From positions 31,601,442 to 31,665,441 of the forward strand of contig JAQNBH010000009.1 in the NCBI GenBank assembly GCA_028752905.1: a DNA stretch of 64,000 bases, given 5' to 3'. The first letter of the stretch is position 1. Every line of letters starts with the position of its first letter. Shown here piece after piece: positions 39,660 through 49,600 of this stretch. The notes under the pieces were generated by a model that was not told the DNA's origin, did no database searches, and saw only the letters and a program-made list of their open reading frames with translations. Origin of the DNA: Cladorhizidae sp. MBARI D1340-BT2 (Eukaryota; Porifera; Demospongiae; Poecilosclerida; Cladorhizidae). The translations under genes were made by a program, and so were the position numbers.

Positions 39660-41709
39660 AGGCTGCTAAGGTTTTGGCCTCACCAGTTTTTTGGGCAATT
39701 GAAACTGGTAATGGTCATCAAATACAAAGGTTTTGGTGCACATGTCAGTCGTCATCTACTATGGCTTGTGCTGGAAAGTTTATCTTGCCTGAACTACCAC
39801 CAGTTCCTCATCATCCACCTGACAACTATTCCTATTCTAAGAAGCCTTTTGGAAAAACAAAAATTGTTTGGAGATCTTTTCAAGGATCATGGTTTAGGCA
39901 ATGGCCATTTCTCCACTATGATGAGCCAAGGGATGTTGCATATTGTCATATCTGTGTAACTGCTTTTAAGGAGGAAAAAATGCGAGGATCAAGTGCTGAC
40001 TCTTCATTTGTAAGTTGATAAATATATTTTTGGTATACTACTTGCAGCATACTGTATTTAGTGTGATATTGCCATCTTAAAAATAATCTACAGGATTTGT
40101 TAATTGGAAGGATGGAACAAGTGTGCTGAGAAAAGATGAGCAAAATTGCAGTCATCGGCAAGCTGTCGAAGTAACAATAACCCTCCCAGCTACCAAGACT
40201 AACGTTGCCGAACAACTCTCTCAAGCAGTTGTAGAAGAGAAAGTTCACAATAGGGCTATGATGCTCAAGATAATATCCTCTATTCGATATTTAGCAAGGC
40301 ACGGTTTGGCTATCCGAGGGGACGGCAATTATGAAGAAGATGGAAATTTTCTGAAGATTAAAAGGGGAAGATGATCTCCAATGTACCCCGTGTAATTGAT
40401 TGGCTGAAGCAAAAAATTAACAAATATACATCCCATGAGATTCAAAATGGCATTTTGAAAGTTATGGCTGTTCATGTGTTAAGAGATTGCTGCTAGTCTT
40501 CAAATTTCTCCCTTTATAACCGTGATGATGGATGAAACCACAGATGCATCCAACAAAGAGCAAGCAACCATTGTTTTTCGAACAGTAACGAAAGAATTGG
40601 ACGTACACGAAGACTTTCTAGGATTATATGAAGTGCCTTCGATAGATTCGTTGAATGGTTAGCATTATGAAGGATTCTCTCTGTAGAATGAATATTCCTG
40701 TATCACAAATCCGTGGTTACGATGGCGCCAGCACCATGAGAGGGGCCAGAGGTGGTGTTGCTAAGCTGGATGAGGAGCCTAGAGCACTTTGTACTCATTG
40801 TTATGGCCACTCCCATCAACCTTGCCCCGTTAATGATGCCGTAACAAAAGTGCCTTAGAAGTAACTCACGAGATCACAAACCTGATCAAGTATTCTCCAC
40901 GTAGGGAAGGGTTATTTAGGGGGTTGAAAAGTACGCATGACCTAAAGTCTGGCATCCACTCAGCAGGAATGAGATTGCTTTGTCCTACAAGGTGGACTGT
41001 GCTTGCTGATTTACTTAAAAGCATTATTAGCAATTATGAGGTTCTTATGGACACTTGGGAGGAGGCTTTGAATATTACTCGTGACACAGAAATGAAAGCA
41101 AGAATTAATGGAGTATTTGCTCAAATGAAGACATTTGATTTTGCTTTCGGTACAGTGCTCGAAGAAATGATTTTATGTCATTCAGACACCTCAGCCGAAC
41201 TCTTCAAGCTAAGACAATTTCTGCAGTTGAAGGTCAACAGGTAGCTAAATTGGTTATTGCTACAATCAGAAGTCTTCGGGAAGATGAAGTGTATGACTTA
41301 TTTGGGGCAAAGGTATTGAAATTTTCAGAATCGATGGACCAGGACCACAATTACCACGCCAATGAAGGAGACCAGCAGGATGGTGATTCTAGTGGTCACT
41401 ATCACGATTATCCAAAATATTTTTATAGGCAGCTCTTCTATGAAGCATTAGATCAATTGCCTCGTTAATCGTTTTGATCAACCAGGTTACATGATATATT
41501 GTCAGTTGGAACAGCTACTGATTAAAGCAATCCTTCAAAAAGAATTTGAAGAAGAATTTCAATTTGTAACAATTTTTACAAGGATGATCAGATGTTCTCA
41601 AGGCCCAGCTTATTACTTTAGGTGTTGAATTCAAACAAAGGAATGAAGCAGGCAAAACAGAGCTTACTATATTTGATATCAGAGATCATTTCAAGAGTTT
41701 ATCAAGTAC
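39660..41709 (+). pseudogene. hAT transposase, N-terminal and core part
   Basis: A TTF-type zinc finger is split by a possible intron at 40015-40093: SWFRQWPFLHYDEPRDVAYC with the second Cys of CHIC, then FVNWKDGTSVL and CSHRQAVEV. The donor and acceptor phases disagree, one of several signs of decay. A DUF4371-like RNase H core follows: MDETTDASNKEQATIVF near 40530, IRGYDGASTMRGA near 40710, CTHCYGHSH near 40800, then ITNLIKYSP and LCPTRWTVLADL near 40980. Stops or frameshifts occur near 40370, 40495, 40660, 40857 and 41240. The gene breaks off in HFKSLSSTHS at 41709, exactly where element 3 is inserted, and resumes at 43510. Confidence 0.75.
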
Positions 41710-41715
41710 CCATAG

Positions 41716-43503
41716 CAGAGTTGCCAACCGTCCCGGAATGGCCGGGACAGTCCCGGAATTTTGAGCCTTGTCCCGGTGGTGTCCTTGTCCCGGAAATGTC
41801 CCGGAATTTACATCTACGCGCACCTTGCGCTTCCACTCGCTTAGATGGCCACTGCAGTCTCGCTTAGATGGCCACTGCAGTCTCAAGCATGTTTAGTTTA
41901 GTCTAACACTCGTAAAGCAACAAAAACAGCACACTTTTTAGCAGAGAAAAACTTCAGATAAACGCTCCAGCGGGTGTGCGAAACAACCTTTGACCTTGTT
42001 TCGATTGGAGGTGCGGCACTCACGTAAAACTTATTAATTGAATCTCAGCAAAATGCAGAGGAGAGAATGCCATTTTGACAATAAATGGATCAAAGAATTT
42101 CAGGGGATAGACAAGAGTTTCAAAGGTATAAATAAAAAATATATAATGACAAAGTAAGTAATGGAATAACAGCAAACCAGGGTAAATAATAACATCATGG
42201 GTAAAGTGCGCTGCTTGTGTTCAATGCAATAATAATGTCAGTAGTCTTGCCTTCATTTTAGGTCACTTGTATGCCCGATGTACTCTGTGTGCAATTGACT
42301 TTGGTGTTACCCATGGTGGCCGTTAATGATGTCACATCTCACCTCAAGAGCAAGAAACATAAGGATATGTCAAAGGCTGTGCTATCAACTATTCCAATCA
42401 ACTCTCTCTTCCAACATCAGAGAAGTGATCAAGTAATCGAAGCAGAGGTCAGGTGGGCTACATTTGTTGCTAAGCACAACATATCCTTTCTGTCTATATA
42501 GTGACCATGCCACCAAGCTTTTCAGCAAGATGTTCCCAGACTCTGAAATTGCAAAGAAATTATCCTGTTCCCACACCAAAATCACCACCATAGTGAAGAA
42601 AGCTCTTGCTCCTTACTTCACACAGAGAGTTATGGAGTCAATGTCAAGTGGTCCCTTCTCTTTGATGATTGATGAATCCCATTACAAGAGGGATAAGTCT
42701 TGCATAATTCTTTTGAGGCTTCTTGATCCACAGGTAGGTGAAGTACGGACGAGATTCTTGGATATGCCTGTTGTGAACATTGATATAGCTTGTTTCAAGC
42801 CTTGAAGGAGTCACTGACTAAGAATGGGCTCAGCTTTGACAATGCAGTGTCTTTCATGTCTGATACCAACAATGTTATGAAAGGAGTGAGGTCAGGTGTG
42901 CAGAAGCTGATTAAGGATGAGATCCCAACTTTGTATGATGTTGGTTGCATCTGCCATTTGACTGATTTAACAGTCAAAGCTGGTTTGAAGGTACTCTCAG
43001 TGAACATTGACCACTCTTCATCGACATATTCTACTACTTCCATAGCAGCAAGAGAGCAGCAATTTGTCATCCTATGGTGTTCACTTTTCACTGAGCCAGG
43101 GGTGATTTTTAAGCATTGCCCCACACGATGGCTCAGCTTGCTAAAGTGTGTGAATCGTTACCTCAGGCAGTATGATGGTTTGAAGTCATTCTTCTTGTCT
43201 TGTGAGGAAGCTAAGGTCTGTAGCATTCTTTCAAGGCTTGAGAATCCTCTGACGAAACCTCTGTTGTTCTTTTATCTTGCCCCTTTTATCTTGCCCTCAA
43301 TGGATCAATTCAACCGCCTCTTCCAGAAATCTACAGAGAATACTACCTCACAGCTGTATGATGATTAGTTAGGTCGAAAAATCGCGTATAAAATTAATGG
43401 CGTGGTCAAGGGAAGGGCGCACGCTAATGAGGGGGCGTGGTCGGAAATTCGCGCCGTATAAATTAATGTCCCGGAATTAACTTATGGAAAGTTGGCAAGT
43501 ATG
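41716..43503 (+). mobile_element. transposon 3, nested inside hAT element 2
   Basis: Ends CAGAGTTGCCAAC at 41716 and GTTGGCAAGTATG at 43491-43503 are inverted repeats (CATACTTGCCAAC on the complement). The sequence CCATAG lies directly before (41710-41715) and directly after (43504-43509), a perfect 6-bp target duplication. Removing the element and one CCATAG restores the reading frame of the host transposase across the junction. GTCCCGG motifs are repeated near both ends. It encodes a BED-finger transposase remnant, described separately. hAT elements usually make 8-bp duplications, so the 6-bp one may be an eroded 8-bp site or point to a different group. Confidence 0.85.
42050..43368 (+). 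pseudogene. transposase of element 3 (BED-type Zn finger, hAT-like RNase H core)
   Basis: A first exon begins near 42050 with RRECHFDNKWIKEF. An acceptor (TTTTAG) at about 42262 leads into a BED-like finger: YARCTLCAIDFGVTH, then, after a frameshift, DVTSHLKSKKHKDM. The core follows in two overlapping frames: FSLMIDESHYKRDKSCII with the first Asp, then NAVSFMSDTNNVMKGVRSG with the second. ICHLTDLTVKAGLKVL and HCPTRWLSLLKCVNRY come next. This order is typical of ZNF862-like domesticated and transposable BED/hAT proteins. The frame breaks at about 42320, 42501 and 42805, and no hAT dimerisation segment is seen, so the copy is inactive and probably 3'-deleted. Confidence 0.7.
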
Positions 43504-43509
43504 CCATAG

Positions 43510-43705
43510 TAGTCTTCTCGATCAAGTTGTGAGAGTGCTACAGCTAATCTTAGTGATGCCTGCGACTAATTCAACTTCTGAGAGGTCGTTCAGTGCTCTT
43601 CGAAGAGTTAAGACTTACCTTAGGGGCACAATACTGCAGGGAAAACCCAACAATCTGATGGTTATCCATATTCACAAGGAGCAAACAGATTCCTTGGATC
43701 TTTAA
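43510..43705 (+). pseudogene. hAT dimerisation domain, C-terminal end of element 2 transposase
   Basis: Reads SLLDQVVRVLQLILVMPATN, then STSERSFSALRRVKTYLRGT, and ends HKEQTDSLDL with a TAA at 43703-43705. The PATN-x-x-SERSFSALRRVKTYLR sequence is the hallmark of the hAT C-terminal dimerisation region. It is the continuation of the gene interrupted at 41709 by transposon 3. Confidence 0.85.
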
Positions 43706-43859
43706 AGAAGTAGCTAGTGACTTTGTATCTGATTGTGAACAGATTGCATACATTTGGTATATACATTTTAATGCTTAATTATGTATACATTGGAGGGTGG
43801 GTGTGGTCAATGGGTGTGATTTTGGCCTTACCACTCTATGAGCGAAGGCTCCGTGCCTG

Positions 43860-45140
43860 TCATAAGGATGGGCTATATTTGTGTATAACAATTATGTTGT
43901 AGCTGCAGCTACTTTTCAAGAAGAAAACTTTCCAAACTCATTGAATGCAAATATAATAAGCTGCAGAGGTAAGCAAACAGAAGGAATGCATAGTGCATCA
44001 CACTATGTCTACAACGAAACTGAAGCAAAGAAACCATCCCCAAGTGCCTCCTTTCTCAAGAGCAAAGAGATTCATAGGGACTCCAGGCAAGCAGAGGTGC
44101 CTGCAAAGAGATTGATAGAGACTCCAGGTAAGCAGAGGTGCACCTCTGCAGCTTTCCTCTGAGAAGGGCTTCCACAAACAGAGGCAGTTCAGTTGTGATC
44201 GTCTGAATTTCTATTTTGCGAGCTCGCCCCATCAAACTGTTTTATACCTCTTGATAGAGCAGTCTACTGGTCATGTGCAGTACAAAGATCTGGTGTCTAG
44301 CACGCACGGTTCATTATAATCTCTACTTACAGAGGTCAATAGGTTAATGATGGTTTTGTGTGTCAGGCATGGATGCTTTACAACAGCTATCAAGACAATG
44401 CTCGCCACCAAGCAAGCACGCCAACATACACTCATCATCACTTAGTACAGATCATGTGTAGGTAGCGAGCTAGCTAGGTCAAACTGTTGCACAGCACAGC
44501 CTGGAGAGCACATGTGGACATCAGGGCACAGATCATGTGTATGTAGCGAGCTAGCTAGGTCAAACTGTTGCACAGCACAGCCTGGAGAGCACATGTGGAC
44601 ATGATGAGTCTGTCTCGTCCCCAGTAAGGAAGCACCGGCTCTCAAGCAGGAGAGGAGGTCATCACAACAGACACTTGTCATGTGTAGGCTACCAGCAGCA
44701 GAGAAGTAGTTGCCTGTCAGTGAGCATGTGCTTACAGACAAGCTGCACCAAAGTCAACCTCTTGCATTTATGGCAGGAGGAGACGAGAAGGACAGACCAA
44801 ACATTACATCAGAGTTTCTGATAGCACCACGAGCGCTGAATAAACATCATCATCATCAACAACAACAACAAAAACAACAACAAATACAACAACATATTAT
44901 TATTATTATTTTATAAAACCAACCTCATTGAATTCTGGATTATTGGTTTTCGGTGAGAGTTTTGTCCGTTCTTTGAGGTTCTGAGTCCTGGTTATCCAGT
45001 GACTGCAAGAGTGCAACAACAACAACAACAACAACAACATATAAAATATAGCATTTCAAATGATGTACTCTTTGTTGGCCTATTTTCGCTAAATCATCAC
45101 ATTCATGATGAGGTAATGAGTTTATGTCACACTCCTGCAC
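43860..45140. other. non-coding intron sequence with short duplications
   Basis: An 81-bp segment starting CAGATCATGTGTAGGTAGCG occurs twice (about 44448-44528 and 44529-44610). GATAGAGACTCCAGG / CATAGGGACTCCAGG repeats lie at 44065-44130. CAT/CAA microsatellites lie at about 44845-44915 and 45015-45040. No coding exon was recognised on either strand. Confidence 0.6.
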
Positions 45141-45149
45141 TGCATGGGA

Positions 45150-45345
45150 ACCCTGGTGAGACTGGACCAGGAATCACCTGGAACCCCGGTGAGACTGGAC
45201 CATGAATCACATGGAACCCCGGTGAGACTGGACCAGGAATCACCTGGAACCCCGGTGAGACTGGACCATGAATCACATGGAACCCCGGTGAGACTGGACC
45301 AGGAATCACATGGAACCCCGGTGAGACTGGACCAGGAATCACTAC
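45150..45345. repeat. 33-bp minisatellite, about 6 copies
   Basis: Unit GGTGAGACTGGACCAGGAAT followed by CACCTGGAACCCC, with alternating CAGGAATCACCTGG and CATGAATCACATGG variants. The alternation suggests a 66-bp higher-order unit. The open frames on both strands are artefacts. Confidence 0.9.
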
Positions 45346-45489
45346 TTACTGTGTGTTAGTTCAGTGCTAGCACATGAGTGGAGGGTGTGTGGGAAGGGGA
45401 GGTGGTTCTTCACACAGCATACTAGTTGGTTGGCACAACTGACAATTCTCTCCAACACTTCATTAATGGCCACATGAAATAAAGTAACT

Positions 45490-45605
45490 ATATGCCAAGG
45501 ACCTATCTCTACAACACCATGTTCATAGGAAGACAACCCATCTCTACCAACACCGTGTTCATAGGAAGACAACCTATCTCTACAACAGCATGTTCATAGC
45601 AAGAC
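45490..45605. repeat. about 36-bp tandem repeat, 3 copies
   Basis: Contains CATGTTCATAGGAAGACAAC three times, with CCGTGTTC and GCATGTTC variants, each followed by CTATCTCTAC. Confidence 0.8.
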
Positions 45606-46269
45606 AATCAAGAGTTCAGGAGATGAACTCACCTGCCATTAGGCTGCCCTACATGTAAGTTGTGATAACCTGTCTTGATACAGAAGTAACTGGCTCGGTT
45701 TGTGCAAAATAACCACGACCATAAAGTTATATCCCTGAAGTAGGCGGAGCATAATAAAAGCAAGCTCTTTCTGTAGATCTATCGTGAGTTGTTATCCATT
45801 GTGTCGGATGCTAGATTCTATAAAGCTGTCCCTGGAGGGGGGTTTAGCAATGAAGGAAACAACAGAAGAGTAAAAAATTCAGGATTCTTAATCGACGAAC
45901 AACACAATTGCTTAAGCCTCTGTTTTGCGCATATTTGACAGAGTAATGATCTTCCACACACGTGATCTTCTCAATTGAGAGGAGGTGTGGGGAGGAAGGG
46001 AAGGAGGGAGTTGTTGGGTAAGTGGTATGTGAACCAGAGTGCGTTGTGAGCTACACTCTCAAGTTGATGTAAGTTTTGAATAAAAAGCAGTTCATAGGTC
46101 ACTGGTACAATTCCTACATGCAACCACACCCCTCTTTCCCACCTACTTCCCTCTCACCTTTTAACACCTAAACCAGAATAACGCAGATACTGGAGGGTAA
46201 TTATTATAGGTCCTGAATATGACTCCTTTCATTAGACCTTCACCTGCCACTCCTTTTAATCTTCCTTGC

Positions 46270-46475
46270 AAAGACTAGTGTGAGTAGCACCAACTAAAGG
46301 GCACGCTACTCACACTAGTCAATGTCACCCACACACACTCACACTAGTCACTGGAACATGCACACACGTACACTAGTCACTGGAACATGCACACACACAC
46401 ACTAGTCACTGGAACATGCACACACATACACTAGTCACTGGCACATGCACACGTATGGTACACTAGTCACTGGCA
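46270..46475. repeat. about 25-bp tandem repeat
   Basis: ACTAGTCACTGGAACATGCA followed by CACAC is repeated about six times with small changes. It lies in the intron, directly downstream in gene sense of C2B exon 13. Confidence 0.85.
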
Positions 46476-46490
46476 CATATGAAAACCTAC

Positions 46491-46642
46491 CACTTGACGA
46501 AGATCTCGCACTCGCCGTGCAGCTGTTCAGCAATGTTCCTGGCACCGAGCACATTCACTACCAGTCCATTCCTCTCAGAGGAATACCGGATTCTCAGATG
46601 GATTTCACCTCTGCCAACGGCTTCAACATCGCTCTTGGGCAC
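46491..46642 (-). CDS. rabphilin-like gene, exon 13: first half of C2B
   Basis: Follows a CTTACTCTCCAG acceptor and ends at a GTAGGT donor; 50 codons plus two bases. Reads GRGEIHLRIRYSSERNGLVV, then NVLGARNIAEQLHGECEIFV and K. This is the start of a C2 domain: the G-x-I/L strand, the GLVV-x-V strand, and the segment before loop 1. The usual MDxxGxSDPFVK of calcium-binding C2 domains is here EQLHGECEIFVK, so the loop-1 aspartates are absent. The phase with exon 12 is correct. A matching exon for the middle of C2B was not found downstream. Confidence 0.8.
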
Positions 46643-49600
46643 CTGGAGAGTAAGGCAGGTTCACAACATGAGGCAACCCATTCCATGCTGGGCATTGCAT
46701 GTGTGCTGCACTGGAGAGTAGGGCAGGTTCACAACATGATGGAAGGCAACCCATTCCATGCTGGGCATTGCATGTGTGCTGCACTTTTCGGTGGTAAAGG
46801 GTCATCAAAATAATGACCAAAAACAGTATTGAACTTTGACCTTGACTGCATTAGTGCATTTGTGGACAAGAAGTTGACTTCACTTTAGCTAGCCATGAGT
46901 ACACCAGCTTCTAGGAAACTCACTACTACGTGATGAAGGCTAGAGCTGAAATGTGGAGTGGGTAAATAAATTCAAGTTGATTATTAAGCAAGGCACTGTA
47001 TCTGCTGTCAACTGAGAATTGGTTGGGACACTATATGACTGCTAGAAAAATTTGCTGCCAGCAGACTGGCTACACTGCTACTGCTGTAAAGGGTCTGTGC
47101 CTGCGAGACTACTCTCTGCAAGCAGGAGACGCAGTTTAGTTGCTCATGCCACAATTGTGGGCGTGTCACTAGCCATGCTGCACAGATGTCTAGCCCTGCC
47201 CCCCTTCTTGCATGGCATGGAACTTGGTGCTTGAAATTAAGCTAGCTAGGAAGAGATCTGCTGGTCAAACTTCTCTGGGTACTTGGTTAAAGAAAAACAA
47301 GTCCTCAGAGGAAAACTGTACATGACGTTTTATCCTGTAGATAACCCAACTACCTATGCAGTGAATCCACCTACTTCAGTTTCCCCTCAAACTGAATCAG
47401 CCCAGTTGGATCCTGAACCTAGTTCATCAAGTGTGACATCTTCTCTTCCGCTACTTTCTCCCTCCCCCCCTTTCTCCCTCCCCCCCTCCCTCCTCCTGCC
47501 TATCTGGGTATTGGCATTTTGCTACAAAGTGGAAGTTTAAATCACCTATCACAAAGTAACATCATCAATTGCATTCCAGATTCTTCATATAATTATCCCG
47601 CTAAACATTTTTATGGCATCAATTGTCACTTTAAAGCTGAGTGGGTTAGGATTGTTGCATCACAGCATTTCTCAAGATGGTGTCTACTGTAAAGTTTGTG
47701 CTTTATTTGCTCCCAGCGACATTAGGCAGCAATCTTTGAACTGTACAAGTCTGACTTGCCTTCTCCTCAATTGCTCTCTACAGAATTTATGCTGTGATGA
47801 AGATGCCTTTCATATTAAACTACTTCTAGTTATAGCATGTGCACTACCAATGTGAGTCAGAGAGAGCCAACTGCCAGCTGAAGTTGCTAAAGACATATCT
47901 TCGGTCTATATTGTCGGAAGAGCAATTTGGTGCTTTGGCAGTAATCAAAGTCCATCATAGAATGGTCCAAGATCTTAATTTCAACCATCTGGTTGTAGCC
48001 TTTGCAAACAAGCCCCCTCGCAGGATGGCTCTACCCTGCCTACTAACACAAGCACCCTCGCAGGATGGCCCTACCCTGCCTACTAACACAAGCACCCTCG
48101 CAGGATGGCTCTACCCTGCCTACTAACACAAGCACCCTCGCAGGATGGCTCTACCCTGCCTACTAACACAAGCACCCTTGCAGGATGGCCCTACCCTGCC
48201 TACTAACACAGTAAACGATATAATTTTATGTAAATGCCTGCATGCATGCTCATTATATAAATACTCTTGAAAATGGGTGTGGTTTTAGTAAAGTGAGTGT
48301 AGCAGTCATAAAGTTTATCGGAAGAACCCCCCTCTCCAATTTTCTGGATCCGCCCCTGGGAGCTCCTCAAGGCCACAATAACTTTCTCCTCATCTACAAT
48401 CGATAATGTTTTCTAGAACTAAACAGCTGATGGTGCTGCTCATCACATGATAGATTCTAGCCATTTTGATTTGTCCGACGCAACAGAATTGATGCATGAG
48501 TTGAACCAAATCCTACTCTTGGGTTTCATATCTGTATTTCATCACAATATCAGCGCAATGGATTGCCTGGCATCATATTAAGGACCGGCCTTAAAGGTTG
48601 GCACAGAGATGTCACAACACTGTTTACACTTCAATCAATGCAAGGGGCTTGTTCAACTCAAACTCGGCATAATAGAAGCCACTTGTCTATATTCAAGAAT
48701 CCTTTCACACGCGCACATAGTCATCCACACTATGACACATGCACGCAGGGAAATGTTCGACACATTTGCTCCTCACACATTACAAGGGATCTGCATGGCT
48801 CCTGGGTTTTGTTGTAGACATAGGTTAACATAATGTTGAGTAGCTTTTGTTTGCTTACTTCCATGAGCTGATTCTTATACCCAAACTGCAGCTTATTATA
48901 GTTGAAGGACATGATATCTGGAAGGCTGACCTACTAGTCGGACAATTTTGGCCTTCGTTAAAATTTCATCCATCCATCAATTATTCAATTAGTAATTAAT
49001 TAGTCAATCCATCAATCAATTAATTATTTAGTTGATTATTTATTTATAATTAATAAGTTTTTTTGCATACAGGTCAAGACATCAGTCAAAAACTAATTAA
49101 TTAATTGTTTGTTGTTAAATTAATAAGAAAATAACAATTACTTATATTTGTTTGTTTGTTTGTTCATTTAATTTTAAGAAAAATATCTTGGGAACAAGAA
49201 GTTCAAACTGCCTGTGGGGATAGCTTGAGACTACAAACATCTGTCACTCCTAACAATTTAATTAGTGAGCTATCGTTGCCAATGCGAAAGAAGTGCACAT
49301 GTCGATCTAAACAAAATGGCCGACTACGCCAAGTAGCATGGAGATTGTGACTCTAGCAATGTTTTAACCCGCATTCCCATGGAACGTGTGGCATGATCCC
49401 ATCAACACTATATCAACACTATATCAATATTATATCAACACTATATCAACACTATATCAACACTATATCAACGCTATATCAACACTATATCAACACTATA
49501 TCAGCACTATATCAACACTATATCAACACGATATCAATGCCATCAACACTATATCAACCTATATCAACCTATATCAACACTATATCAACACTATATCAAC

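Larger units (their letters stand above)
39640..43859 (+). mobile_element. hAT transposon 2, interrupted by a nested element
   Basis: Left end CAGGGCCGGAGCCTCCG at 39640. The right end, ending at 43859, reads CAGGCACGGAGCCTTCG when reverse complemented, so the terminal inverted repeats match at 13 of 17 positions. It directly abuts the satellite array (the last unit is broken at about 39630). The 8-bp flanks, CACTCGTC and TCATAAGG, do not match each other. The right flank begins with TCATAAGGAT, which is satellite sequence. Inside are the two halves of a transposase gene (39700-41709 and 43510-43705), separated by element 3. Without the nested element it is about 2.4 kb. Confidence 0.8.

Noticed and set aside
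15198..39660. Dozens of open frames of 60-290 codons on both strands with 12-residue repeats
   Set aside because: They are the reading frames of the 36-bp satellite, occur on both strands in every phase, start at arbitrary variants, and break at each 35- or 37-bp unit. No non-repeat sequence or splice structure supports a gene.
45626..45645. Possible 16-base microexon before a GTGAGT donor on the minus strand
   Set aside because: In the required phase it gives a stop codon (TAA).
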